A stretch of DNA of 60,749 nt from Paenibacillus spiritus (GTDB lineage Bacteria > Bacillota > Bacilli > Paenibacillales > Paenibacillaceae). The stretch is from contig NZ_VYKK01000027.1 of assembly GCF_008710135.1 (NCBI RefSeq), forward strand, positions 1-60,749, given 5' to 3'. The position numbers and the translations under genes are program-made. Shown here piece by piece: positions 42,595-51,811 of this stretch. Position 1 is the stretch's first letter, and each line of letters starts with the position of its first letter. A model generated the notes under the pieces. It was not told the DNA's origin, ran no database searches, and saw only the letters and a program-made list of their open reading frames with translations.

Positions 42595-43871
42595 CGCTGC
42601 TCTTGAAGGCGATTGCCGCAGCTCTGGTGATTCAGCTGCTGTTCGCCTGCTGGAATACGGTTCATCTGCCGCTGCTCGGGAGCGGAGGATCTGCCCCTGG
42701 CCGCCGGGCCGGGAGAGAACGAAGCCGGGAAGCGGGAGCGGAAGCGAATGAGCGGACTGAACCGGAGGACGGGGCTGAAGAGGCTGGAGGAACGATGCAT
42801 AAGACGGCGGTCAACCCGAAGCCGGGAAGCTTCCCTCGGAAAAGCTGCGGTGAGGCGTCCGGGGCCCGGCCGGTCCTGTCGATTCTGATTCCGGCCCGCG
42901 ATGAAGCGGACCGGATCGGCGGCTGTCTGGCCTCGGTTCTCGCCTGCCGCGAGGCGGAGGCGGCCGAGATTCTCGTTCTGGACGACGGCTCGGAGGACGG
43001 GACGGCAGAGGCCGCGAGGCGCGCCGGAGGCCCGGCGGTGACGGTGCTGGCCGGCCGCCCGCTGCCGGAGGGCTGGGCCGGCAAGCCGCATGCCTGCGCC
43101 CAGCTCGCGGAAGCGGCCCGGGGCAAGTGGCTGCTCTTTCTCGACGCCGATGTCCGGCTGGCGCCAGATGCGCTGGCGGCGGCGCTGGCAACGGGAGAAG
43201 CGGCCGTCGGCGGGCTCGTTACCGGCTTTCCCCGGCAGGAGACGGGGACGTGGCTGGAGCGGCTGGTCGTGCCGCTTATGCTGTTTACCGTAGTCTGCCA
43301 CCTGCCGGTCCCGCTGGTCCGGGGCTCCGCCGATCCCCGGTTCGTGGCGGCGCACGGCGGCTTCATGCTGATCCGCCGTGACGCCTACGACGCCTGCGGC
43401 GGACACAGGGCCGTCGCTTCGGCGCTGGTGGATGACATGGCGCTGGCCCGGGCGGTCAAATCGGCGGGAATGCCGGTGACCCTGGCAAATCTGTCCGACC
43501 ATGTCCGGATGCGCATGTATGAGAACGCGGGGGAAGTCTGGCGGGGCTACCGCAAAAACCTGTACGACGGCCTCGGCCGCCGTCCGCTCCTGCTGCTGGG
43601 CGTCATGGCGGTGTACCTGACCGGGTACGTCCTTCCGCCGGCCGTGCTTCTCGGAGCAGGCTTCGCCGGCGATCCCGGGCCAGCGGCCTGGGCTTGTGCC
43701 TGCATGCTTCTCGGCGCGGCGATCAAGCGGGTCGCCGATGCGGCAGGGCGGAAATCCGGGGGATACGCGCTGCTGCTGCCGGCCGGAATGCTGGCCCTTG
43801 CGTTCATCGCGGCCGCCTCCTGGCGGGGAGCCGGCCGCGGATATTGGTGGAAAGGAAGGCGATACTTATGA
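42591..43871 (+). CDS. Family 2 glycosyltransferase, CrtQ-like
   Basis: A 426-residue membrane-bound transferase. One N-terminal hydrophobic helix precedes a Gly/Glu/Arg-rich linker (residues 25-90). The GT-A domain follows (LSILIPARDEADRIGGCLAS, LVLDDGSEDGT, LFLDADVRLAPD, SALVDDMALARAVKSAG), then three or four C-terminal membrane segments. Related to the staphyloxanthin enzyme CrtQ, it would attach sugar to the carotenoid. The true start is ATG 42591 in an ATGA overlap. Confidence 0.87.
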   Translation: MTLLLKAIAAALVIQLLFACWNTVHLPLLGSGGSAPGRRAGRERSREAGAEANERTEPEDGAEEAGGTMHKTAVNPKPGSFPRKSCGEASGARPVLSILIPARDEADRIGGCLASVLACREAEAAEILVLDDGSEDGTAEAARRAGGPAVTVLAGRPLPEGWAGKPHACAQLAEAARGKWLLFLDADVRLAPDALAAALATGEAAVGGLVTGFPRQETGTWLERLVVPLMLFTVVCHLPVPLVRGSADPRFVAAHGGFMLIRRDAYDACGGHRAVASALVDDMALARAVKSAGMPVTLANLSDHVRMRMYENAGEVWRGYRKNLYDGLGRRPLLLLGVMAVYLTGYVLPPAVLLGAGFAGDPGPAAWACACMLLGAAIKRVADAAGRKSGGYALLLPAGMLALAFIAAASWRGAGRGYWWKGRRYL

Positions 43872-45352
43872 GACAGCGGACAGCGGTGGTGATCGGGGCG
43901 GGCTTCGGAGGCCTGTCCTGCGCGGTCACGCTCGCCGCCCGGGGGTGGCGCGTGACGGTTCTGGAGCGCCAGGACGCTCCGGGCGGGAAGCTGCGGCGCG
44001 TGGAGGAGAACGGCTACCGGTTCGACCGGGGACCGAGCACCATTACGATGCCGCAGGCTTTTGCCGCCCTCTATGAGCTGGCGGGCGAGCGGATGGAGGA
44101 CCATGTGGAGCTGTATGAGCTGGAGCCCCGCACCCGCAACTGCTTTGCGGACGGCTCGGTCGTCGATCTCAGCCGCGACCCGGAGCGGACGGCGGCGCAG
44201 ATTGCGCTCTACAGCCCGCAGGATGCGCTGCGCTATCCCGCTTTTCTTCGGGAAGCGGAGAAGCTGTCCCGGCTCAGCCAGCGGCGCTTCCTGAACAGAG
44301 GGCCGCTCAGCCTTCGGGACAAGCTGTCGCCGGGAATGATCCGGGATCTGGTGCGCGTGCGCCCGCTGGTGCGGCTGGACACACTGCTCCGCCGCTACTT
44401 CAGCCATCCGAATACGCTGGCGATGTTCGGGCGGTATGCCACCTATGTCGGTTCCTCTCCTTACCGGGCGCCCTCCATCTTCGCCATGCTCGGTTATACC
44501 GAGGCGGGGGAGGGGGTATTCGGGGTCCGAGGCGGCACTTACCGCTTGATCGAGGCGCTGACCGGCCTGGCGGAGCGCCTCGGCGTGACCCTGCTGACCG
44601 GAACGGAAGCGTCGTCGCTTGCCGTGCGCGGCGGACGGGTCACGGGCGTCGAGACCGCGGGAGGCTTCCACGGGGCCGACGCCGTCATCTGCGGCGGGGA
44701 CGCGCTCAGCGTCAGCAGAATGCTGCTGCCCGAACGCAGCCGCCCGTCGCTGAGCGACCGGAAGATCGGGGCGCTGGAGCCGTCGCTGTCCGGCATGGCG
44801 ATTCTGGCGGGGGTGAGGCGCACCTATGAAGAGCTGCTGCATCACACGGTGTTTTTTCCGGCGGACTACCGGCCTGAATTCGAGGCGCTGTTCGATACCC
44901 GCACGCCTCCGGCCAATCCCGCCGTCTATGTCTGCCACTCGGGACATTCGGAGCCGGGACTTGCGCCCGAAGGGGGCAGCAATCTGTTCATCCTGGCCAA
45001 TGCGCCCGCGCTCAGCCCGGCCTGCGACTGGGAACACGAGGCGGAGGCCTACGGCCGCCGCGTGCTGGATACGCTGGAAGCGCGGGGCATCGGCGGCCTG
45101 CACGGCGCTGAAGTGCTGCGCCGCTGGACGCCGCAGGATATCGAGCGCGACACGCTGGCCCACAAGGGAGCCATCTACGGCATCTCATCCAATACGGCGC
45201 GGCAGACGTTCTTCCGCCCGGGCAACCGCTCGGCCGAGCTTCCGAATCTGTGGTATGTCGGAGGAACGGTGCATCCCGGCGGCGGCACGCCGATCGTCTC
45301 GCTCTCGGGCCGTCTGGTGGGAGAACGGATTGCGCAGGAGGCGCTCCGCTGA
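43868..45352 (+). CDS. CrtI/CrtN-family carotenoid oxidase/desaturase 3, CrtP-like
   Basis: A 494-residue third paralogue with AVVIGAGFGGLSCAVTLAAR, GGKLRRVEENGYRFDRGPST and C-terminal LWYVGGTVHPGGGTPIVSLS. The last motif and compact length resemble CrtP-type terminal oxidases of C30 pathways as well as CrtN, so it may oxidise an end methyl group. It starts in an ATGA overlap with the glycosyltransferase gene and ends the operon. Confidence 0.87.
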   Translation: MRQRTAVVIGAGFGGLSCAVTLAARGWRVTVLERQDAPGGKLRRVEENGYRFDRGPSTITMPQAFAALYELAGERMEDHVELYELEPRTRNCFADGSVVDLSRDPERTAAQIALYSPQDALRYPAFLREAEKLSRLSQRRFLNRGPLSLRDKLSPGMIRDLVRVRPLVRLDTLLRRYFSHPNTLAMFGRYATYVGSSPYRAPSIFAMLGYTEAGEGVFGVRGGTYRLIEALTGLAERLGVTLLTGTEASSLAVRGGRVTGVETAGGFHGADAVICGGDALSVSRMLLPERSRPSLSDRKIGALEPSLSGMAILAGVRRTYEELLHHTVFFPADYRPEFEALFDTRTPPANPAVYVCHSGHSEPGLAPEGGSNLFILANAPALSPACDWEHEAEAYGRRVLDTLEARGIGGLHGAEVLRRWTPQDIERDTLAHKGAIYGISSNTARQTFFRPGNRSAELPNLWYVGGTVHPGGGTPIVSLSGRLVGERIAQEALR

Positions 45353-45355
45353 AGG

Positions 45356-45381
45356 GACGGGATGCCGCGCGGCATCCCGTC
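45356..45381 (+). terminator. Hairpin ending the crt operon
   Basis: GACGGGATGCC and GGCATCCCGTC form a perfect 11-bp stem around GCGC. The T-tract is short (TTC). Confidence 0.75.
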
Positions 45382-45389
45382 TTCGGACA

Positions 45390-45398
45390 TGGTATAAT
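45390..45398 (+). promoter_or_regulatory. Extended -10 promoter of the isomerase gene
   Basis: TGGTATAAT lies between the crt terminator and the next gene. No clear -35. It shows that the isomerase gene can be transcribed independently of the light-controlled operon. Confidence 0.6.
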
Positions 45399-45463
45399 AG
45401 GACACTGATATCGGCGCGCGATGAGGGCGCGTCTAACTTACAGTACGGCAGGAGGAAGCCGCG

Positions 45464-46690
45464 ATGGATGCGAGCAGGAACAACAGACCGGCGGAAGCGG
45501 GCCGGAATGACGGACCGGGAGACGCTGCTATAGAGGCGTGCAAAAATAGCGGGCCGGCGGGCGCTGCTGACGAAGCGGGCGCACAGGACGGACCGGCAGA
45601 CGCCGCGCCGGATGCGAACCGGAATAACGGCACGGCGGACGCCGCTTCCGGCTCGCTGCTGCCCGAGCACCGGACGGGCGAGCGCAAAATCGAGCATGTC
45701 CGGCTCTGCCTGAACGGCGATGTCGCCGCCCGCGGCGTCACCGCCGGCTTCGAGCGCTACCGGTTCCGGCATAATGCGCTCCCGGAGATCAACTTCGCGG
45801 ATATTTCATTGAAGGCCTCCTTTCTCGGCTGCGAGCTGCGCACCCCGCTGCTGATCTCGTCGATGACGGGCGGCAGCGCAGCCACCGGCCGGATCAACGC
45901 CCGGCTCGCGGAAGCCGCGCAGCGGCGGGGCTGGGCGCTCGGCGTCGGCTCCGTCCGGGCCGCAGTGGAACGCGCGGAGCTGGCGGAGACGTTCCGCGTC
46001 CGGGACCGCGCGCCGGACATTCCCGTCATCGCGAATCTCGGCGCAGTCCAGCTAGCGCTCGGCTTCGGGCCGGATGAATGCCGGCGGGCGGTGGACATTG
46101 CCGGGGCGGACTGGCTGGTCCTGCATCTGAACACGCTGCAAGAGGTGTTCCAGCCCGAAGGCCAGACGGCCTTTGCGGGACTGCTGCCGCGCATCGAGGC
46201 GCTGTGCCGAAGCCTCGAGGTGCCGGTCGGCGTCAAGGAAGTCGGCTGGGGCATCGACGGGGAGACGGCGGTCCGCCTCCGCCGGGCCGGCGTGGCCTTT
46301 ATTGATGTCGCCGGGGCCGGGGGCACCTCGTGGAGCCAGGTGGAGAAGCTGCGCAGCTCTTCGCCTGTCCACCGGGCCGCAGCGGAGGCTTTTGCCGACT
46401 GGGGCATACCGACGGCGGACTGCATCGCCGAGGTGCGGGCCGCCCTGCCGGAGACGCCGCTGATCGGCAGCGGCGGACTTGCCGGCGGCGTCGATGCCGC
46501 CAAGGCGCTGGCCTTGGGCGCGGACCTGGCCGGCTTCGGCCGGGGGCTGCTCGGCCCGGCGGTGGAATCGGAAGCGGCGCTGGACGAGGCGCTGGCCCGG
46601 GTTGAGCTGGAGCTGAAGACGGCGATGTTCGGAATCGGCGTCTCTTCGGCCGGGAAGCTGCGGGGACATAAGCGGCTGGTCCGCGTATAG
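45464..46690 (+). CDS. fni: Type 2 isopentenyl-diphosphate delta-isomerase
   Basis: A 408-residue FMN/NADPH-dependent isomerase interconverting IPP and DMAPP, supplying prenyl units to the carotenoid pathway. Conserved blocks are RKIEHVRLCL, TPLLISSMTGGSAATGRINA, HLNTLQEVFQPEGQTAFAGL, VGVKEVGWGID and LIGSGGLAGGVDAAKALALG. The first ~70 residues are an Asn/Ala/Gly/Asp-rich extension not usual in the family, with repeated NNR/NDG-type units. The start codon follows AGGAGGAAG. Confidence 0.93.
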   Translation: MDASRNNRPAEAGRNDGPGDAAIEACKNSGPAGAADEAGAQDGPADAAPDANRNNGTADAASGSLLPEHRTGERKIEHVRLCLNGDVAARGVTAGFERYRFRHNALPEINFADISLKASFLGCELRTPLLISSMTGGSAATGRINARLAEAAQRRGWALGVGSVRAAVERAELAETFRVRDRAPDIPVIANLGAVQLALGFGPDECRRAVDIAGADWLVLHLNTLQEVFQPEGQTAFAGLLPRIEALCRSLEVPVGVKEVGWGIDGETAVRLRRAGVAFIDVAGAGGTSWSQVEKLRSSSPVHRAAAEAFADWGIPTADCIAEVRAALPETPLIGSGGLAGGVDAAKALALGADLAGFGRGLLGPAVESEAALDEALARVELELKTAMFGIGVSSAGKLRGHKRLVRV

Positions 46691-46709
46691 AGCGGCATCT
46701 TTCGCGGTG

Positions 46710-46738
46710 TTGCCGCGCATTTTGTTCTCATATATAAT
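46710..46738 (+). promoter_or_regulatory. Promoter of ychF
   Basis: TTGCCG (46710-46715) and TATAAT (46733-46738) with a 17-base spacer. The -35 lies in the 3' arm of a small GCGGCA/TGCCGC hairpin that may end the isomerase transcript. Confidence 0.75.
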
Positions 46739-46796
46739 AGGTGAGATCGAGAGCGGGATGAGATCAATTTCACGATAAATGGGAGTTGTCATATAA

Positions 46797-47897
46797 ATGG
46801 CTTTGAAAGCGGGTATCGTTGGACTGCCGAACGTCGGCAAGTCGACGCTGTTTAACGCAATTACGCAGGCGGGCGCGGAGTCGGCCAATTATCCTTTCTG
46901 CACCATCGACCCCAATGTGGGCGTAGTGGAGGTCCCGGACGAGCGGCTGGACAAGCTGACCGAGCTGGTGGTTCCGAACAAGACGGTGCCGACGGCGTTC
47001 GAGTTCGTCGATATCGCGGGGCTGGTGCGCGGTGCGAGCAAGGGCGAGGGTCTTGGGAACAAGTTCCTGGCGCATATCCGCGAAGTGGACGCCATTGTGC
47101 ATGTCGTGCGCTGCTTTGAGGACGAGAACGTAACGCATGTTGACGGCAAGGTGAATCCGATCAGCGACATCCAGACGATCAACCTGGAGCTGATCCTGGC
47201 CGATGTGGAGAGCGTAGAGAAACGGATCGACCGTTCCCGCAAAAACATGAAGGGCGGCAACAAACAATACGCTCAGGAAGTGGAAGTGCTGGAGCGCATC
47301 AAGGACGCGCTCTACAACGATATGCCGGCCCGAAGTGTGGAGCTGTCGGACGAGGAGAAGCAGATTGTGCGCGATCTGCACCTCCTGACGATGAAGCCGG
47401 TGCTGTACGCCGCCAACGTCGGCGAAGACGAGGTAGCCAGCGCCGAAGAGAATCCGTACGTGAAGCAGGTCCGGGAATTCGCGGCGGCCGAGAACGCCGA
47501 AGTCGTGCCGATCAGCGCGAAGGTGGAAGCCGAGATCGCCGAGCTGGAAGGCGAAGACAAAGCCATGTTCCTGGAGGAACTGGGACTGGCGGAATCAGGC
47601 CTCAACCGGCTGATTAAGGCCGCTTACCGGCTGCTCGGCCTGTACACCTACTTCACGGCCGGCGTGCAGGAAGTGCGCGCCTGGACGATCCGCAAGGGCA
47701 CGAAGGCGCCCGGCGCAGCCGGCGTCATCCACTCCGACTTCGAGCGCGGCTTCATCCGTGCGGAAGTCGTCGCCTACGACGACCTGATCGCCGCCGGCTC
47801 AATGAACGCGGCCAAGGAGCGCGGCCAGCTCCGGCTGGAAGGCAAGGAGTACGTCGTGCAGGACGGCGACGTGATGCATTTCCGGTTCAACGTGTAA
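46797..47897 (+). CDS. ychF: Ribosome-binding ATPase/GTPase YchF
   Basis: A 366-residue Obg-family protein. P-loop [18 protein letters not shown], switch region [20 protein letters not shown] and [15 protein letters not shown]. The C-terminal TGS domain contains [20 protein letters not shown] and [14 protein letters not shown]. YchF members bind ribosomes and usually prefer ATP. Full family length. Ribosome binding site GGGAGTTG. Confidence 0.95.
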   Translation: MALKAGIVGLPNVGKSTLFNAITQAGAESANYPFCTIDPNVGVVEVPDERLDKLTELVVPNKTVPTAFEFVDIAGLVRGASKGEGLGNKFLAHIREVDAIVHVVRCFEDENVTHVDGKVNPISDIQTINLELILADVESVEKRIDRSRKNMKGGNKQYAQEVEVLERIKDALYNDMPARSVELSDEEKQIVRDLHLLTMKPVLYAANVGEDEVASAEENPYVKQVREFAAAENAEVVPISAKVEAEIAELEGEDKAMFLEELGLAESGLNRLIKAAYRLLGLYTYFTAGVQEVRAWTIRKGTKAPGAAGVIHSDFERGFIRAEVVAYDDLIAAGSMNAAKERGQLRLEGKEYVVQDGDVMHFRFNV

Positions 47898-47980
47898 CCG
47901 GAAGAACCGGATGCGCGCTGTCTCCCGGCGGCGCGAAGCTGTCTACTGGGTTAGCCGTCCGCAGGCGGCAACAGAACCAT

Positions 47981-48022
47981 AACGCCCCGAACCGCAGAGC
48001 TGCGCCGTTCGGGGCGTTTTTT
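47981..48022 (+). terminator. Terminator after ychF
   Basis: AACGCCCCGAAC (47981-47992) pairs with GTTCGGGGCGTT (48007-48018), followed by more T residues. Confidence 0.92.
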
Positions 48023-48155
48023 GTACACGTCTCCGGGAAGCACTGGCTCTTGCACGGTCTGCTCATATCGCTGTCCGCTCATAGGCCTTCGGCTGTCCTG
48101 CCCGCTATATCCGCCTGCCGCCCTACTCGCATACGCTTCCAAGCGCCGCCCGGTT

Positions 48156-48333
48156 CGGACCCAGAAGACCTTATTTGGCTCATTCTTCTGATTGTCCGGA
48201 ATTAACGGACACCAGAGACCTTATATCGAAATGTAAGCGTTAATCATGGCCTGAATCACCCCAATAAGAGCTCCTAGGTCCGCGAAGAACGAAAAAAGGC
48301 TGCTTACAGAGCAAATAAGGACTCTGTGGTCCG
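48156..48333. repeat. Four-unit symmetric intergenic repeat element, copy 2
   Basis: Inverted units at 48156-48175 (CGGACCCAGAAGACCTTATT) and 48206-48225 (CGGACACCAGAGACCTTATA). Direct units at 48263-48282 (AATAAGAGCTCCTAGGTCCG) and 48314-48333 (AATAAGGACTCTGTGGTCCG). Start offsets of 50, 57 and 51 match copy 1 at 6632 (51, 58, 51). The short hairpin before the second inverted unit, TGTCCG/CGGACA, is also kept. Confidence 0.82.
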
Positions 48334-48616
48334 AAATCCGGGATTATGCGAACATCCGGCGCTCTGGCAGATCTGCGAATGGACCCGATGACCGAGTCGG
48401 ATAACTCGGCATTCGATTCAAATGGGCGTCTGCTGTATTGCACCTCTTCACACCTGTTCAAAATATTATGGCTTATTTGTATGATGCGGAGGTCGCGCTA
48501 ATAGGGACAGGAATCAATCTGGCGGAAATTTTGTTTCTTATGCGTTTGATGCTATTTTTTGCTCCATAGCCGCCGCCATAGCCTTATAAGCCTGTCTGAA
48601 CCGCCACCGGGTCCCA

Positions 48617-49246
48617 TTAGGAAGCCAGCGCCTCCTTCGTAATCTGCTCGATGTCGATCGGGCAGCGGGAGCCCTCTGCCACCATGTCGGGGAGAATATG
48701 GGTCAGGAAATAATCGACGCAATGCAGCGGAACTTTCTTGATCGCGATGAGCGCCAGACGGTACATGACCACAAATTCGGGCTCTGTATTGCCGCGCTGG
48801 AGTTCGCCGAAGGCCTCGTAGACCTGGTCGAGCTTGTCCGCCACTTCGAGGATGCGGCCCTCCAGGGAGTCATCCTTGCCTTCCCGCAGCTGCCTGCGGA
48901 AGATCGGCTTGAATTCCTCGGGAATATGCTCGTCGATGAAATGGGCGACCATGCCCTCTTCGACCTTTTGCAGCATGGCGCGCAGCTCCAGCGAATAGTG
49001 CTTCACGGGCGTTTTGATGTCCCCGATAAAGATTTCCCCGTAGTCATGGCTGCTGGTAACCTCGTACAGCTTCTTCCAATCCACGGCGACGCCGTGGGTC
49101 TCCTCGATGTCGGCGAGCGTTTTGGCGTACTGCACCACCTTCCACGAGTGGGCCGATACGCTGTGCTCCTCGAATTTGAACCGGCCGGGACAGCGGATGA
49201 TGCGTTCCAGATCGGTTAATGATTGAAAATAGGCGTGGATTCCCAT
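48617..49246 (-). CDS. HD-domain phosphohydrolase, YfbR-like
   Basis: A 209-residue HD-superfamily protein. The metal ligands appear as SVSAHSWKVVQYA (His), SSHDYGEIFIGDI (HD) and ILEVADKLDQVYEAFGE (D). YfbR-type enzymes are 5'-deoxynucleotidases. I chose the ATG at 49246 rather than the in-frame upstream codon at 49288, because GGAGGAAGG precedes it. It is divergent from prfA. Confidence 0.85.
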   Translation of the reverse strand: MGIHAYFQSLTDLERIIRCPGRFKFEEHSVSAHSWKVVQYAKTLADIEETHGVAVDWKKLYEVTSSHDYGEIFIGDIKTPVKHYSLELRAMLQKVEEGMVAHFIDEHIPEEFKPIFRRQLREGKDDSLEGRILEVADKLDQVYEAFGELQRGNTEPEFVVMYRLALIAIKKVPLHCVDYFLTHILPDMVAEGSRCPIDIEQITKEALAS

Positions 49247-49414
49247 CGCGGATCTTCCTTCCTCCGGGCTTGGCATCGTGCATGCCATCCGAATCGTATT
49301 TTCTTCCAGTCTAAACCGGATTTGTTAGCGGACCATTAACTTCCGAAGAGAGGTGGACCGGTTCCGGTGCGCGGGAAGGGCCGTAACCGGCGGTGTAGCC
49401 AACCGCCGCTCTTC

Positions 49415-49424
49415 GTGATATAAT
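49415..49424 (+). promoter_or_regulatory. -10 region of the prfA promoter
   Basis: GTGATATAAT upstream of prfA; a clear -35 is not visible at 17 bases. Confidence 0.5.
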
Positions 49425-49511
49425 ATAAAGTCGTGTATGCCATGTTTATTTGCAAGGGCGTAGACGCTTTTTTTCAAATTATCCGAATGGAATCAGGAGA
49501 GGTGAATTCCC

Positions 49512-50579
49512 TTGTTGGACCGATTGCAATCTCTGGCGGACCGCTATGAGAAACTCAGTGAACTGCTTTGCGATCCGGATGTTGCAAGCGACAGTAAGAA
49601 ACTGAGGGACTATTCCAAAGAGCAATCCGATCTGCAGCCCGCTTACGAGGCTTACGTTGAATATAGAACCGTCATGGAAGAGCTGGACGCCGCCAAGCAG
49701 ATGCAGGGTGAGAAGCTGGACGACGACATGCGCGAAATGGTGAAGATGGAGATTGACGAGCTGTCTTCCCGCCAGACCGAGCTGGAGGAGAAGATCCGCA
49801 TTCTGCTGCTGCCCAAAGATCCGAACGACGACAAGAACGTGATCGTGGAAATCCGCGGCGCGGCCGGCGGCGACGAAGCGGCGCTGTTCGCTTCCGACCT
49901 GTACCGGATGTATACCCGTTATGCCGACAACCAGGGCTGGCGCGTGGAACTGATGGACGCCAACATGAACGATCTCGGCGGCTTCAAGGAAGTCATTTTC
50001 CTGATCAACGGCAAGGGCGCTTACAGCAAAATGAAATACGAGAGCGGCGCGCACCGCGTACAGCGCATCCCGACGACCGAATCGGGCGGACGCATTCACA
50101 CCTCGACCTCTACGGTCGCGGTCATGCCGGAAGCTGAAGAGATCGACATCGAGATTCTCGACAAGGACATCCGGGTCGATACGTTCTGCTCCAGCGGGGC
50201 GGGCGGCCAGTCCGTCAACACGACCAAGTCGGCGGTGCGCGTCACGCACATTCCAACCGGCATCGTGGCTACCTGCCAGGACGGCAAATCGCAGAACTCC
50301 AACAAGGAGAAGGCGCTGCAGGTGCTGCGCGCCCGCATCTCCGATATGATGCGCCAGGAAGAGGAAGCGAAGTATGCCGGAGAGCGCAAGTCCAAGGTGG
50401 GCACAGGCGACCGGAGCGAGCGCATCCGCACCTACAACTTCCCGCAGAGCCGGGTGACGGACCACCGGATCGGACTGACGCTGCACCGGCTGGACCAGGT
50501 TATGAACGGCGAGATTGAAGAAATCATCTCCGCACTCTCGATTGCCGAGCAGGCGGAACTGATGGAAAAAGGAGAATAA
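49512..50579 (+). CDS. prfA: Peptide chain release factor 1
   Basis: A 355-residue class I release factor reading UAA and UAG. The catalytic GGQ is in [35 protein letters not shown] and [20 protein letters not shown] are family hallmarks. The TTG start has AGGAGAGGTG upstream. It is followed after four bases by prmC, which methylates the GGQ glutamine. Confidence 0.96.
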   Translation: MLDRLQSLADRYEKLSELLCDPDVASDSKKLRDYSKEQSDLQPAYEAYVEYRTVMEELDAAKQMQGEKLDDDMREMVKMEIDELSSRQTELEEKIRILLLPKDPNDDKNVIVEIRGAAGGDEAALFASDLYRMYTRYADNQGWRVELMDANMNDLGGFKEVIFLINGKGAYSKMKYESGAHRVQRIPTTESGGRIHTSTSTVAVMPEAEEIDIEILDKDIRVDTFCSSGAGGQSVNTTKSAVRVTHIPTGIVATCQDGKSQNSNKEKALQVLRARISDMMRQEEEAKYAGERKSKVGTGDRSERIRTYNFPQSRVTDHRIGLTLHRLDQVMNGEIEEIISALSIAEQAELMEKGE

Positions 50580-50583
50580 TGCT

Positions 50584-51654
50584 TTGAGACAAGGCGCATT
50601 TGTTATGTCGCAGGTGCAAAGCATCCGGGAAGCCTTTGCGGAGGCTTCTTCTTTTTTGGCGGCAAGCGGAGCCCACGAGCCGCAGCGCAGCGCCCGGCTG
50701 CTGCTGGAGCATGTGCTGGGCGTCTCGGGCGCGGGGTTCTACCTGGCGCTGCCCGAGCCGTTCCCGCCGGAACGGGCCGAAGCGTGGCAGGCGGCGGTCA
50801 GCCGCCGGGGCCGGGGCGAACCGGCGCAGTATATTATCGGGGAGCAGGAATTCTACGGCCGCCCCTTTGAGGTGACGCCGGACGTGTTGATCCCGCGGCC
50901 GGAGACGGAGCTGCTGGTGGAGGCGGTGCTGCGGTACGCGGCGGAGCTGTTGCCGGCCGGGAGCGCGGGCGCCGGGAGCGGAAGCGCCGGGCCTGACCGG
51001 CAGACGGCGGAAGACGGCCGAGGCGATTCCGGCGGAGAAGGCGGTCAGGGGGGAGCTGGAACGGTAGGCGGGGAAGGCAGTTATGGCGGGGCCGGAACGG
51101 AAGACGGCCCAAGCGAGCCGCTGCCGGCGCCGCCCGCCGTCCGCCCGCTGACGGCGCTCGACATCGGCGCCGGCAGCGGCGCAATCGCCGTTACGCTGGC
51201 GGCCGAATCGCCGGCGTGGCGCGTGCTGGCCGGCGATCTCTCGCCGGCGGCGCTGGCCGTCGCCGCGCGCAACGCCTCCCGGCACGGCGCGGCGGTGGAG
51301 CTGCGGCTCGGCGATCTGCTGGAGCCGTTCCGGGGGCTGGAGACGGATATCCTCGTCTCCAATCCGCCCTACATTCCCGGCGGCGATCTCGCCGGGCTGC
51401 AGGCGGAGGTGCGGGACTATGAGCCGCACCTCGCGCTGGACGGCGGGACGGACGGGCTGGACCCGTACCGCCGGATGCTGGAGCAGCTTCCGCTGCTCGC
51501 TCGCCCGCCGCGCCTGATCGGCTTCGAGCTCGGGCTCGGGCAGGCGGAGGCGGTCGCGGATCTGCTGCGGGCGGCCGGCCATTGGGACGAGATCGTCACC
51601 ATTGACGATCTGGCCGGCATTGCGCGCCATGTATTGGGAATGGCGCGCGGTTGA
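50584..51654 (+). CDS. prmC: Release-factor glutamine N5-methyltransferase
   Basis: A 356-residue methyltransferase that modifies the GGQ glutamine of release factors. N-terminal helical domain; IIGEQEFYGRPFEVTPDVLI with PRPETE; SAM site TALDIGAGSGAIAVTLA; catalytic NPPY in ILVSNPPYIPGG. Residues about 125-188 are a Gly/Ala-rich, low-complexity insert between substrate and SAM domains, making the protein some 70 residues longer than usual. TTG start 50584 follows AAGGAG; the ATG at 50608 is an alternative. Confidence 0.93.
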   Translation: MRQGAFVMSQVQSIREAFAEASSFLAASGAHEPQRSARLLLEHVLGVSGAGFYLALPEPFPPERAEAWQAAVSRRGRGEPAQYIIGEQEFYGRPFEVTPDVLIPRPETELLVEAVLRYAAELLPAGSAGAGSGSAGPDRQTAEDGRGDSGGEGGQGGAGTVGGEGSYGGAGTEDGPSEPLPAPPAVRPLTALDIGAGSGAIAVTLAAESPAWRVLAGDLSPAALAVAARNASRHGAAVELRLGDLLEPFRGLETDILVSNPPYIPGGDLAGLQAEVRDYEPHLALDGGTDGLDPYRRMLEQLPLLARPPRLIGFELGLGQAEAVADLLRAAGHWDEIVTIDDLAGIARHVLGMARG

Positions 51655-51811
51655 AATACCTGCCCCCGCTCCGTACAATGAGGGAAGAACGATTGTATCC
51701 GCGCACTGCGGGAACGAAGCGGGGCGTGACATCGTTTATTATCAATATGGCCAGCACGGCTGCGCCGCGTTCGGGCCTGGCCGTGAAGATTCAATCTTAG
51801 GAGGAGCCGCG

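Larger units (their letters stand above)
47898..48616. other. 719-base intergenic region between ychF and the HD phosphohydrolase gene
   Basis: It contains the ychF terminator (47981-48022) and the second copy of the four-unit repeat element (48156-48333). The right-hand part, to 48616, shows no convincing coding frame or conserved element. Confidence 0.6.
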
